In this document: one piece after another, positions 1 to 11,182 of the stretch | Layout of the letters: each line of letters opens with the position of its first letter | Numbering within the stretch: the first letter of the stretch is position 1 | Assembly (NCBI RefSeq): GCF_021155775.2 | Contig: NC_060232.1 | Span: 16,933,922-16,997,921, forward strand | DNA: 64,000 bases | Direction: 5' to 3' | Source of the DNA: Neodiprion pinetum | Taxonomy: Eukaryota; Arthropoda; Insecta; Hymenoptera; Diprionidae | Made by a program: the position numbers and the translations under genes | The notes under the pieces: model-generated | What the model was told of the DNA's origin: nothing | Databases searched by the model: none | Seen by the model: only the letters and a program-made list of their open reading frames with translations

Positions 1-589
1 GCTTCGTCCAAAGTAATTCTACTACCTTCATACAGTATGATATTTGATCTATTTTCAAGATTATATAAATTTTCATCAACATCTTGAGCTCCGTGGTTTA
101 AATTGATGTCATGATTTTCTTCTTTTTCTTCATTTGGGTCAAACTGATCATAATCATTACTTTCTAATTCATTGTCACAATTTTCATCTTCACTGTTGAC
201 TATAATTTCTTCGGCTGATGAGTCTGCTGAATCTTCGTCTTCTGAACTTGAAGTTGACTCACTCTCAGAATCTTCACTTAAGTCATTTTCATAGTCTACG
301 GTATTATCTATATGAAAGGAATTATTATCTTCGTTTGAAGTTACCCCGTTGCTTGTTTCGGTCGTATTATTTCGAATACATTTATTCCATCTATCTAACG
401 TTCTAATAGGAATCTAGAAAAATTATAATTTAAATTATTATTATTATTATCATTTAGTATACCAAAGAAACATATTTACTTTTGAGACAATCAACTTACA
501 GGAAGAGTTGAGTCTTCAACATACAGTTTGTATCTTTTGCTAGGTCTAATACCCGATGACTCCTCTCCATTTGTTGATAATGATGACAT
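1..589 (-). CDS. CACTA-like (TNP2-type) transposase, N-terminal exons, runs off the left edge
   Basis: Minus-strand reading starts at the ATG at 587-589. Exon 1 is 500-589 (30 codons, donor GTAAG); the intron is 414-499; exon 2 starts at 413 after CTAG and stays open to base 1. The product starts with a short basic part (KRYKLYVED), continues as a long Asp/Glu/Ser-rich acidic stretch, and ends at the edge in ILYEGSRITLDEA. From memory, that last piece matches the start of the conserved core of animal transposase proteins related to plant CACTA TNP2, usually LYPG-plus-hydrophobic. The catalytic core lies outside the window, so the family call is an inference. The BEN gene begins about 1.7 kb away in the opposite direction, so the two may share one mobile element, as the transposase and DUF4806 gene at 44-55 kb seem to. 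Confidence 0.5.
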
Positions 590-2256
590 GATAGCTCTCA
601 CACAAATATTAATTCGTATCTACAAACAATAATCCACATTATTTATCATTAGTCATATTCATAACTATGAATAATCAAATGGAGTGACATTCTGACTTTT
701 TTAGGCTTTAAATTAATTAGTAAAAAAAATTATTGCGTATTCGGTATTCTCTGTGATGCAGGATATATTATGAGAGTTTTCATAACAAAACTCGATATTG
801 TAAAAAAAAAAAAACAACAATATATTTTGATATATGTTACATTGACAATAGCAGTCATGTCCAATAATTTTTGAAGTTATACTTCTTTAGGCGCGTTATG
901 AAAAACTGATGAGAGTGAAATTTCAAGATGCGCGCGCATCACTGTAACACAAAATTAACAGGATGAAGTTGCCGACTTAACCGAATTCATTAAGTCTCGA
1001 AAAAAGCTACCAACGAAATAGAAATAAAACCTCTCTTAGTCGCGCATGTTGGTACGCTTGTCGCCCCTGATCACTGTTTTTATATTTATTTATAATATAT
1101 ATCCACATGGTTTTAGTTTTTACAGTCACAACACGTGTTTTATTTTCATACAAGTGCGAATTATATATGTGGCAATAAAACATATTCAGTAGTGATTTAA
1201 ATTGAATATTTGGATTAATATTATTTACTATTTGTGAATATTAGTGAAAAAATTGTGCTAAAATACTTTTTCAAGTGCTCCAATATAATTGAGGTTAGTT
1301 ATCCGTATGTATTATTTTTGAGGTTAGTTATCCGTATGTATTTATTTCTGTTTGTAAGTGAACGTAAGATCTAAATGAAAAATTTTTTAAAAAGTACATG
1401 TTCAACCTATTCGCTTGCCCCAACACACCAAGTTTTATGAATTTTAATTATACTCAACTTAGTAAACATCTGATAATTAATTGGCATTCTTTAACAAAAT
1501 AATAATCATCAGATATTTTCTTTTAAAGCTATAAATTTAGTTAATTAACTAGTGGAAATTTTAACAAATAATGAATGCAGTTTTATTTTAGTTTTCTCAG
1601 CCTTAATTTGTTCTTGACATGATGTCAAAAATCAGCCAGATGACTATTGTTTTCAGTTTCATAATTTTTGTAACTTAAGATTACATTTCACTTAATTAAT
1701 AAGTCTACGAAATAATTTCAATGTCATTCCTTAGATTTTATATAGAATTCATTTATGTCAAAGATATATATATATATTTTTTACTCACCAAACTATTGTT
1801 TATAAAACTTGACTAACAAATTTTATTTGTTTTTTAATTTGTGGAGCACAATTATAACAACAAACGTGAATATAATACTTTTTCACTATGTTTATTTTGT
1901 TTTTTTGTTAATGTTTATTTATACGTATCATACATAGTATGACAATTCTATTAGTATTACTACGTAAACACTGCGACATTTATTGTTTAGATGTAATAAT
2001 GTCTTTACATGAGTGTGTGTGTTGTGTACATACACACGCTCGATCAAGTTCAGCGTCCAGCGGAGAGTGGGGATAGAAATTTGGCGGTCGAGCGTCGCGT
2101 GTTTTCTCAAGGGCGCGTAAAAGCACAACGGATCGGACGCGGAAAGTATTTGCTCGTTAATATTTAATCCGGTTAATTATTATATTGATTAATATATCTG
2201 TAGTGTAAACCAGTGCTCATTTTTTTCGAGGAGATTTTTAAATCTCAAGAATAACG
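590..2256. other. Divergent intergenic region between the transposase-like gene and the BEN gene
   Basis: About 1.7 kb without a convincing gene. It is AT-rich, with a GC-richer block at about 2030-2140 just upstream of the BEN start codon that could hold its promoter and 5' leader. A 29-bp unit (GAGGTTAGTTATCCGTATGT...) is present twice in tandem at 1291-1319 and 1320-1348. I see no clear TATA box placed to decide a start. Confidence 0.5.
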
Positions 2257-4274
2257 ATGTTTTCAATAGATTGTGAAAAAGATAATTCATATTGTAAGGT
2301 TGACGACTCTGAGGTTAAATTTGATGAGGAAAATATTCCAACACCTTGTGAACTAGTGAATTTCTATTGGAAATCTAAAGAGTTTCAGGGCAAGGTTATT
2401 ATGTATTCAAGTAAGTAAAAGAAACTTTTATAAAATTTTACGGTTTATGAAATTATTAATTTCGTGTTGATATTTTAGAGGATGAGAATGCTACTGCCCT
2501 GAAATTTGAGGAGTTGACAAAGAAAAATGAGAAGTCGAAACGACGTAAATCTGGTGGCGTCATTGTGACACCTAAAAGTTCGGGAAGTCGAAAACGGCGT
2601 GGGACACCAGAGAATAAAAATGTATCGGATGCTTCCGATAATAAGAAACCTAAGGTATTTCAACAGAGAGTTTATATGATCATTGTTACGTTTTTTTTTC
2701 CACAACAACTGATATGAGAACCTTAATTATTGTTATTTTTTTTACTCGTCTAAAATTACATGTATTTACTCTGATATTTTTGTTTAAATTGGCGATGATC
2801 ATTTCTATTTATCCGAGTCATTATGTTCAATTAACTGTTAATTACAATTACTTGCTCAATCATTAAATTTATCTTATGTAATATGACAGAAATCCGCCAG
2901 CAACAAGATTAATAATAATTCCACTGATCCTGACCAAACGTCTCAAAAGTATATTCAACAGTTCCTCAATGAGAAAACAACAAAACGTAAATTGTCAAAA
3001 ATTGAAAACACAACAAGTCCAACAAAAAAAGACTTAAAAGAAAAACTACAAAAAGTACAAGCGCAACTAGATGCTGTTCAAGGTGAAATTTCTTACTGAT
3101 TTATAATTATTCCAGAATTATCTTCATCTGCTGCTAATAACTTTTTTTTTTTTTTTTTATTAACCAAAATACAATTTTCAAATTCACAGGCGAAATTCGC
3201 GCAGAGAAAGAACGCACTCCTTGTACTCGTGGTAAAATTGAAGGTAAAAAGAGAGATTCATCACCCATCACTGAATCACCCAATGATTCAGATAGTTCTA
3301 GCGTGGGCTCAACTGCCGGTTCAGTAAAGTCAAGGTCTGATGAGAGGAAGACGCTTGATGTTTCACCACCTAAATTTTCTATCCATGAAGAAGTGGACAA
3401 CTATGATCTGATAAATCAGAAAGAAACTGATGAAAATGAGAACAAGCGTAAAGAAAACAAAAATCAGTCCGACGAAGACAACGATAAATCTGCCCCAGAT
3501 GACAAGCCTGACGACCCCAGTGAACTTTTGGCTACCTCAAAGGGCGATTCAAAAGATAAAGCCGCGCTCAATGATCCTACTTTCTATGATGAAGACGTAC
3601 AACTACTTGGCCCTAACCACAACATGAAGGTATTGTATATTCTTGCTATTGAAATAATAAAGAAGTAAGTAATTTTGTTAGTTCTTTTGTTTAATAGTGA
3701 AAGCTACTTTTGGGTCTAATGTTTCTCTAATCTGTTATGACAGATGATTGACATAGGGCAAGGAATATCTTGTACAGAATACCGCTTGAATTTAGCACAT
3801 TCATCACGAGAAGGAACAATAATGATTAGACATTTAATGGAGGGAGTTTTTGAAACTGATAAAATATTGAACTGTACTTTTAGGGGGCAACCTCCGAGAA
3901 ACGAACCAAAAACTAGTGAAGTTCTTCGTCCACTTCATACGAAGGCTACATCATGCGTTATTAGTAAATATCATGTATTTTACCTCTTTTTTCATTCTTG
4001 ATATTTACTAGATTGTGTTTAACAGATACTATAAGGGATATATATGAGTGATCGATTCTATAAAAAAAATATAAGAGCAGAAGTCTATTTATTGTTTTCA
4101 TTTTCAGATTATGTATTGAAACGTGCAAAAGATAATAAATGGATGAAGAAAACAAAACATGGGCTTGTTTGTTACACGTGGGAAACTTTTCAGCAAGCCA
4201 TGAGTCAGCGCTTGGGAGAAATCAAACGCACCAACTCCGTAAATTTTAAGTTGCTGTCAAACCCCGGCTCTTAG
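2257..4274 (+). CDS. BEN-domain protein, six exons, intact
   Basis: Exons 2257-2410, 2479-2654, 2890-3082, 3190-3629, 3744-3963 and 4108-4274 join in phase at GT/AG sites to give 450 codons including the TAG, with no internal stop. The N-terminal part (residues 1-75) has a small hydrophobic block (CELVNFYWKSKEFQG). A long basic and acidic low-complexity linker (KRRK, then many K/E/D) fills residues 75-320, including a probable coiled coil at KEKLQKVQAQLDAVQ. The last 130 residues look like a BEN domain: MIDIGQGISC opening, MIRHLMEGVF helix, FRGQPPRNE turn, and a VINYVLKRAK helix completed across the last intron. BEN domains bind DNA or chromatin proteins and often act as repressors. Open throughout and properly spliced, it looks functional, and may be cargo of the element that carries the transposase at 1-589. 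Confidence 0.8.
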
Positions 4275-4299
4275 AATATAGAATGATTCAGCTCTGCGT

Positions 4300-5270
4300 T
4301 TTTTGAAGTGCAAATGATTGGTGCTAATATCCTTTCACTTTAGTTCTCAAACTTTTATTTTTTATCGTTTTAATTATCTTTACTAATAATTAACATACAA
4401 CAGCTTAAGAAAAATATTTTTTGTTAAAAGTAACTCAATTACATATTAAAACTATGACTATATTATATTAAATATTTATGGGTTCAAAAATATTTACGTT
4501 TTGAATTTTTTATTTTTATTGAATTAGTGTGTATCCACGTGTATTCTAAAAACTTTTTTTTATAAAATAGAAAAAAAGTCATAGATTCAATATATGTCAG
4601 ATAATAATAGAACCATTAAATAATTTAATATACGAAATGTTGAAGAATATTCAACTAAACGTTTTAAAACGTTTATAAATTCATTAAATCGCAAATTTAG
4701 TGACTAATTATAATAAGAAATGGTAAATTTAAATATAGAACTTGATATTTGACTCTGATAACGTTACAAGTGCAAACGATCAGTTATAATTTTATTTCAG
4801 TGCTTTTATCGTTTAAAATATTATCGTTATTATTAGTTGACACGCAACATAGCGTGACAAAAATATTTTGTGTTAAAATAAAACTGACTTAAATATTAAA
4901 GCTGTGGTTATATTATACCAAATATTATGGTCTCAATAATGTTTCATGTATTTAAATAGTATTTATATCTTTTCTATAAATTATTTTTTATAAATAAGAA
5001 AAAAAGTCATAGATTTAATAATAAAGTAGATATAAGAATATGGCGAGATAATAATTTGATAAACGCAATGATTAAACATATTCAGCTACGAAGAAACAAT
5101 TGTTCAAAAACGCTCATACATTGATATAATTACAAATGTAATAGAAATATTCATGTAATAATAATTTAAAATAATAAATAATAAACTTGTATCCCGTGTT
5201 TATAAAACTCTCATTAAGAAAGATAATCGTTATAACATTTTTATAATACGACATTAAATATGAATATATA
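4300..5270. repeat. AT-rich region with a diverged tandem duplication
   Basis: No gene seen. The stretch around 4410-4640 is repeated with divergence at about 4860-5060: both contain AAATATTTT, a GTTAAAA segment, ATTATA(T/C)(T/C)AAATATT and the string GAAAAAAAGTCATAGATT in the same order. The spacing is about 450 bp. Confidence 0.6.
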
Positions 5271-5275
5271 GACGA

Positions 5276-5482
5276 TGCTCAAAGAAAAATTATACATAAT
5301 TATATATAAATCATTATATATAATTATGCATGAATTTTAGCCATATATAACTATACATAATTTTATATAATTATACAAAATCATTCATAATTATATATAA
5401 TTATATATGGCCAAAACTCATACATAATTTTATATAATGATTTATATATATTTTTATATAATTATGTATAATTTTTTTTCCC
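5276..5482. repeat. Large AT-rich palindrome, probable fold-back MITE
   Basis: Left arm elements (AAAAATTATACATAATTAT, AAATCATTATATA, AATTTTAGCCATATATAA) recur in reverse complement on the right (TTATATATGGCCAAAACT, TATATAATGATTTAT, ATAATTATGTATAATTTTT), so almost the whole interval could fold into one hairpin. No coding capacity. The block ends next to CCCTGGGA. I cannot name the family. Confidence 0.7.
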
Positions 5483-5649
5483 TGGGAATAGCAATAGAAA
5501 AAGGTGCGCTAATATTTGGAGGCTGATTCTACGCTCGGTTATACTCTAAGGAACTTGATATACGATACAATAGGCAGAAAATAAATAAAAATATAATAGG
5601 CAATAACAGAAATAAAATATAAGGCCAACTACTATCACAAATAATTATA

Positions 5650-6420
5650 AAACGAAAGGTGAAGCCTCTGGGGCTTGAAATACGATAAAAACTACAGAAG
5701 CAGACTCAAAGAAATTCACAAATAATCAGAAAATTCATAAATACAAGAGATTTAATTATTCGGCAGTTACGAGGTCGCTCAGACACAAAAATAATTAATT
5801 ACTGAAATCATACAGTCACACGGCGGCTTACTGCAACTCTGATCCGTGGACCATGATTCACACAAAACTGGCATCGCACGATGCAACCAAAGTCGATAAA
5901 CACAATAAGAAAAAGAATAGAAATTATGAGCAACTTCGTAACGATACAATGCAAAAGTAGAAGCCTTACCTTACTGGATGTTCTCAGGCACACAACACTG
6001 AGGTGAATTAAAATAAAACTTAGAATAATCAAAAGAAAATAGGAAGGAAGGAAGGAACTGATATTTATAGGAAGAAGTTAATGGTATTGCAACGATAGAG
6101 GGTGTGGAGAAACGGTAGATAATGTAACGATGGAACGAGAGGAAAAGGATCGGTAGTTTAAAACGGGAGAATATACGGATCACTCTGAGTTCTTGGTCAG
6201 CGGGTCAAGCGTAGAATAGACGGAGGTCGGAGTTCGGCTCGCCGATCTCGTTGCTACCGTGAGTTGATTCTTCTTCCCTTTGATTGGTGGGTTGACCTCC
6301 GCCGCAAATAGACCATCCCCCTGTGGCGAATATTGGTTACGGCGTGGTCATGCGTTTTCGAAGATTACCGCTTCATGTGGCATAATATTCTGCTCGTGAT
6401 TTCGTCATTGACACCAACTC
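5650..6420 (-). repeat. Dispersed repeat, copy A (inverted relative to 41650-42710)
   Basis: The reverse complement of this stretch matches 41650-42710 over most of its length: GACGAAATCACGA, the AGCGGTAATCTTCGA segment, ATTCGCCACAGG, GACCTCCGTCTGTTCTACGC, ATCATGGTCCACGG and GTCTGCTTCTGTA all occur in both in the same order. This copy is shorter. It has no long ORF. It may be an LTR or non-autonomous element. ORFs within it (for example 5808-6183 minus) have no recognisable features. Confidence 0.7.
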
Positions 6421-6429
6421 GTACAATTT

Positions 6430-7000
6430 AATGGCTGCTTCAGTATACTGTCCAGGTTGCCTATGATCGGGGACTTCTTTGACGGAGGCATATACGAGGT
6501 GCCTCTCAATCAAAGTTACCGAGTGGAGAGTGACGCCTCATTGTTCACTCACACCGGCTTTTGTATAGGCGGTAGCCGGCTGCCTATACCCGAAGTCATG
6601 CAGTTAGATGGTTGGCTAAACCGTGGACCATGACCCACATAATTAGTCCTTGCCTACAGGAAGGCTGCGTCGATCCTCGGAACGATGACTTTATCAATCT
6701 GGATGTAGTGGTTTGGGGTCGGTCCGGCACCAGGCCGATAAGCCGGAAGATGGTAGGCTACGGTCTGCCCTTCACGCCATCCTTACGGCATCCGATAAAG
6801 CGGGTGGCTGTTTCCTCCTTAAGGAGCGGTGCCCTCGGACGTCGGGAGGATTTTTATCTCCTTGTTCACTGGCAGTCGAGGCGATACGGAAGGTTCGGGT
6901 GGATGCTACCCCAGTAGCAAGAGAAGTGCACCAAGGTAGCCAGTATAGTCTGATTAGACCGTCGGTAGGCGAAGTCGTCGAGAGCTAGAAACGATAGATA
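6430..7000. other. GC-rich non-coding island, unidentified
   Basis: This stretch is clearly richer in G and C than its flanks and has several short self-complementary pieces (for example GGCGGTAGCCGGCTGCC). Two short ORFs (6612-6917 and 6713-6988, plus) overlap in different frames and resemble nothing I know. It could be the structured leader or LTR of a retroelement, or a non-coding RNA. It is not recognisable as rRNA or tRNA. Confidence 0.35.
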
Positions 7001-7210
7001 TCGGTCCCTCGGTGGTCGGGATCGTTGTCGTCCAAGTACCTTATTAGCATGCGCCGAAGCGCGAAATACAGAATGTACAAAGAAAGAATTAGTTTAAAGT
7101 TGCCTATTTTGTATTGAGTTCGGTTGGAGTACCCCGCTGAGGACGCGTAAACTAGAAATAATAACGGTTGTGTGCCCTTGTGACGGGCGACACTGAAACG
7201 CCACGTTACA

Positions 7211-7484
7211 GTCTTTAAAAAGAATAAGGTTGCTGCGTCAACCAACATTATTGTAAAAACAGTCTTGCTTCAGACTTTAGCTTAACTTAGACTTAACGTC
7301 TAAGAACGTTACGAAAATGAAATAAGGATTCGTGGGTTTAATTAATGACACAAAATCAAAGGCGTTCATAAAATGCTGAGAAAAAGATTTGATGGCAAGG
7401 AACGTGTTACTAGTTTAAATTCTGGAACAAGACTGTTTTCACAATAATGTTGGTCGACGCAGCAACCTTATTCTTTTTAAAGAC
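7211..7484. repeat. Inverted repeat, about 55-bp arms and 160-bp loop
   Basis: GTCTTTAAAAAGAATAAGG followed by TTGCTGCGTC and AACATTATTGT at 7211-7266 recurs as the reverse complement at 7427-7484, with only a few mismatches. The loop holds the AT-rich 7267-7426. It lies just inside the presumed 3' LTR of the Gypsy element. Confidence 0.8.
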
Positions 7485-7599
7485 ATAAGAAGTTTATAAA
7501 CGTCATTTATCTATGATGACTACTAGATCATCAAAAGGGGACAAAACGGGTGATTTCACCTTTTGTCACACTACTCCCCCCCGAAGAAAAGAGTCATCC

Positions 7600-9100
7600 C
7601 GACTCGGGAAAGATAAATCAATTGTAAAAGTGATCTAGCAGTCAATACTCGAAGGTGAATCGGAGCTGTGGCTCTCAACATTTCAAAGACTCCGTTTTTT
7701 TACTATCTGGCATTTGCTCACACTCTCAAGGTGAACCACAAAAGACCTTGAGCAGATGATTGAGCATCAAATTAAATTTCAAAATTTCGAGTGCCTTGTT
7801 TTATAAAGGTAAGTATTTTTCAGTGTTATATATCTTCATGAATTTGAAGAAATCAAAATTATCCGGATCGACGTCGAAAAAGAAATCCATTCCTCTGACA
7901 AGTACATCGAGGCGGGAAACCGTAACCGGGAAAACTCCGGGTCCTAAGTAAGGTAAAGGCTGATTCCCTCCGAGAATTGGCACAGGAAACAGGAAAAAGG
8001 AATGGGTGACTGAATCCAAGACTTCTTCCAGAAACAGCACACCCTAGAGTTTGGGAGGACAAATGTGAGTGGTGGCAGATCAATCCAGATTCGCTACACG
8101 AATTTGGGAAAATACACAAATAAGTTGAATTAAATATTCATATAAGAAAAAAGAGAAATGATCTTATCTGAATCATTTCCATGTGGTTCTTCAAAACGAA
8201 GGCCACCAGTCATCCTCAGGAATCGGGAAAGGTCGGAAGGAAAAGACTGTGTATCAAACATCTTGAAAAAGGTCTCACAAAAACTGACACTTGGGGTTAG
8301 TAAAATGTGAAAATCAAGCAATCGCTCATCCACCTCGAAAAATAATCGTGGCCCTATTCACATCATTAAAGAAACCAAAGCCTAACCGACACAAAACTCG
8401 TTTCAAGAGAAGAAGTTTCTAGAACGAAGCAAAATTCATGGAAAAACATAACACCGGAACAAAAAAACGACTTTTAATATTGAAGCAAATTATTATCAAG
8501 TTATCTCCATCAGAAGAAATATGTATAGAATTCATAATCTAATAAACGCCGGGATATTGGCCCAAAAGTTCGATTTTCAAAAATTTCAAAATCTAACGGA
8601 GGAAGAAATGGAAATTACATTGGAACAAAAATGAAAAGAATTTTCCTGTGGATCGTTCAATGAAAGGGTCGAAGAAGGATAACCTGGCTTTATGCGTCCA
8701 ACATGTTTTACTTCAGAATAAGTGAGAAAGTTAATATAAGAAAAGATTCCCTTTTAATGATTTTTTTTATCTTTGGAAGTTCCAGACCAGAACAACTGAG
8801 TGACGAATTAAATCTCCATATAACCTTTCAGAATGTGAAAACTTCATGCAAAAGTTGCAAAGAAAGCCTCTGTTCAATTGAGAAGCAGACCTAAGGGTGT
8901 GAAGCATGTGAGTCCGTCAAGACGAAACTAAAAACAATAATTAAGACTGCTTTCTATTTACCAATTGTTTGATTTACCGTTTGATTATTTAATTTGATAA
9001 ATTTCGTTTAAAATCCGCAATAGAAGATTCTTTGAATGTTAGGATGAAAGAAATGAAATTAATTGTATCCGAGTGACATTGCGACACAGAAATTAGAGTA
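7600..9100 (-). other. Unassigned 3' part of the Gypsy element
   Basis: Between the kinase and the polypurine tract lie about 1.5 kb with only short ORFs (8130-8333, 7801-8040 and 7859-8119, minus). None shows a known domain. Given its position it could hold a decayed third ORF or simply a 3' untranslated region. I cannot support a gene here. Confidence 0.4.
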
Positions 9101-9103
9101 GAC

Positions 9104-9745
9104 TCAGTCGGCTGTGAATTCTGCATTTATAACCAAGACGGGAGGTGATAAAGAAGAGAAGGTTTGTTTTATCAACCAATCTTCATGAACCTCATAAATA
9201 GTTTTCAGTAACTCTAAAGAAATGTTCGATACTTCCTCACGAGAATGTGAACACCCTCGGGCGAAAGAAGTTTCTGGGGAAACTCGCAAATAAACAATTC
9301 AATTTACTCTGAGCTCAGATGAGCGAATGAGAAGATCGGAATTTTTCATCAATAAATGAGATTTGAACTCGCGAAAATTACCTAATCTTCGACGAGCTTC
9401 TACGAAACACTTGCTACTAAATATCGATCTCTCCATTACCTTGACAGGTAACGAAGTTGACTGAAGATGCCTATCTAACATAACCATTTGAGCAAAATGC
9501 TGAAAATGATAGCAATACCGGTCATGGTCCTGATACAGTAAATCTCAAAGATTAATACCAGCAACGTCTCGATATTTTTCAAGAGGTTCCAAAAGTGTAG
9601 AGACCTGGAGGTCGGCTAAAAACCTCTTGGTGAAAGTTGATTTTCCGCAATCAATATTCCCTTCAATAATAATCGTAAGCGGTCGAGTTTTATTCAAATG
9701 AATTCCATAAAGAAGATTCCTTTTCCAATCAACGACTGACTGTAA
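9104..9745 (-). pseudogene. Deoxynucleoside kinase (dNK family) behind a Gypsy integrase, two internal stops
   Basis: The minus-strand frame shared with the integrase shows a full dNK fold in order: P-loop GNIDCGKST after TIIIE (about 9638-9661), LLEPLEKYRDVAGINL, YQDHDRYCYHFQHFAQ, the ERS motif in VMERSIFSSKCFVEARRR, SDLLI, IVYLRVSPETSFAR, and YEVHEDWLI near the C-terminus, ending at 9104-9106. These match insect and vertebrate deoxynucleoside kinases, which phosphorylate deoxynucleosides to dNMPs for DNA synthesis. Length (about 200 codons) is close to a whole enzyme. Two TGA stops (9545-9547 and 9299-9301) interrupt it, but there is no frameshift. Three stops also separate it from the integrase end at 9770. 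It was probably captured by the retroelement to supply nucleotides for reverse transcription. A host retrocopy that happens to lie in frame is the alternative. Confidence 0.85.
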
Positions 9746-9769
9746 GGAAGGCTAAATCGGTCATAGTTC

Positions 9770-11182
9770 TCAAAAGTGTACGTCTGTAGATCTAACCTCG
9801 TAGTATGTTCCAGGTCGTGGAAAATCTATTTCGCGTTGATCTTTTTCAAATGGAGCAAGACGGTCCAGGTGTACCACTTTTGCCTTGGGGTGAAGGTTTT
9901 TTCGGATCCTGTGAACGACATCATTGATCCGGTAAACCACTAAGTAAGGGCCTTCCCAATTTCTTTGTAGTTTCGGACATCCTCCTTTTTGTCTTCGAGG
10001 TTGAAAGAGCCAGACAGAATCTCCAGGATTAAATTTTACATCCCTGGCTTGAATATCGTGACGAGTTTTCAATTTGTCTGATGCCATAGAAATTCTACTT
10101 CCAGCAAAGTGATGAATTTCTTCTAATCGTTGTTGTGAAAGAGAAGCATAGTCTGTTTGGTGGTGTTTTTGCACAGGAACTGGGCCGTTTTCTAAATCTG
10201 ACGGAAGTCGGAGATTTCTTCCAGTAAGCATGACGGCTGGCATCTGTTTTGTCATCTCATGAATTGCAGATCTGTAAGATAAGAGGAAGAAAGGGATCCA
10301 GGAGTCCCAGTCCCTTTGATTCTGCTCTCCGAAGGACGATAAATATTGTAGTAACGTTCGATTCAGACACTCTATCATGCTGTCAGATTGCGGATGCAAA
10401 GGAATCGTACGAGTCTTTCTAACCCCTAAAATCTGGGTAACCTCTTTCATTAAGGTTGACTAAAAATTTCGGCCTTGATCGGTATGAAATTCTAGAGGAA
10501 CTCCGTGTCTACAGATAAACTCTCTAACAAACGCTTGAGCTACAGTAGAATCTTCTTGATTGGTCAGTGGGACCACTTCAGGCCACTTGGTAAAATAATC
10601 GGCAATAACCAAAGCATATTTATTTCCTGTATAGGTTGTGGGGAGAGGTCCGAGAATGTCCATTCCTATTCTCTCAAAAGCATGTCCCATGTTGTAAACT
10701 TGAAGAGAGCTATGTCCGTTAGCTCGAGGTCCTTTCTTTGCCGTGCAGATTTGACATCTTTGGCACCAATCTTCAACGTCCGACCGGCAGCAAGGCCAAA
10801 AGTAGAAGTTGCGTATCGTGCCCAGAGTTTCATTCGAGGCGAAGTGTCCGCCTGTAGAAGAATCATGGTGAAAAGCAAGAATCTCTGGAACTCGTGTCCT
10901 AGGAACCAAAAGTTGCCACCTGATTTCCTTCAAGTCTGTAGATTCCCATTTTGGGTATAAAATTCCGTCAATCAAAAGGATAGAGTCCCATTGAGCCCAA
11001 TAAATTTTCGAATCCGGCTCGGCTGAAGATATATCCTGCAAGTCCGGGCGGGTCTCTGTTTCCTTCCAGGACCTAATTTGAGTTGAAGTGTTGTCCTCTT
11101 GTTGACATTTTCTCCATTTCTCCAGGTCTTTTTCGAGAGAAACCTTTCGTAATAAAGGAGGGGGCTTTCGGTTTTTCTCCAA
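9770..11182 (-). pseudogene. Gypsy integrase with one premature stop
   Basis: The N-terminal zinc-binding pattern is visible (HHDSSTGGH followed by CQRCQIC), then the catalytic core with the first Asp in GMDILGPLP, the second Asp in FHTDQGRNF and the Glu in SMIECLNRTL, and a C-terminal part with GDSVWLF, KLQRNWEGPYLVV and VVHLDRLAPF typical of Gypsy integrases. A TAG at about 10457 separates the second Asp region from the rest (10450-9770). Upstream residues 1-70 are the RNase H-integrase linker. The enzyme would insert the cDNA into host DNA. Apart from the stop the reading is well preserved. Confidence 0.9.

Noticed and set aside
6612..6988. Possible rRNA or conserved gene in a GC-rich block
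   Set aside because: I recognise no rRNA core sequence, and the two ORFs overlap in different frames without domains.
10505..10960. 151-codon plus-strand ORF
   Set aside because: Antisense shadow of the Gypsy integrase.
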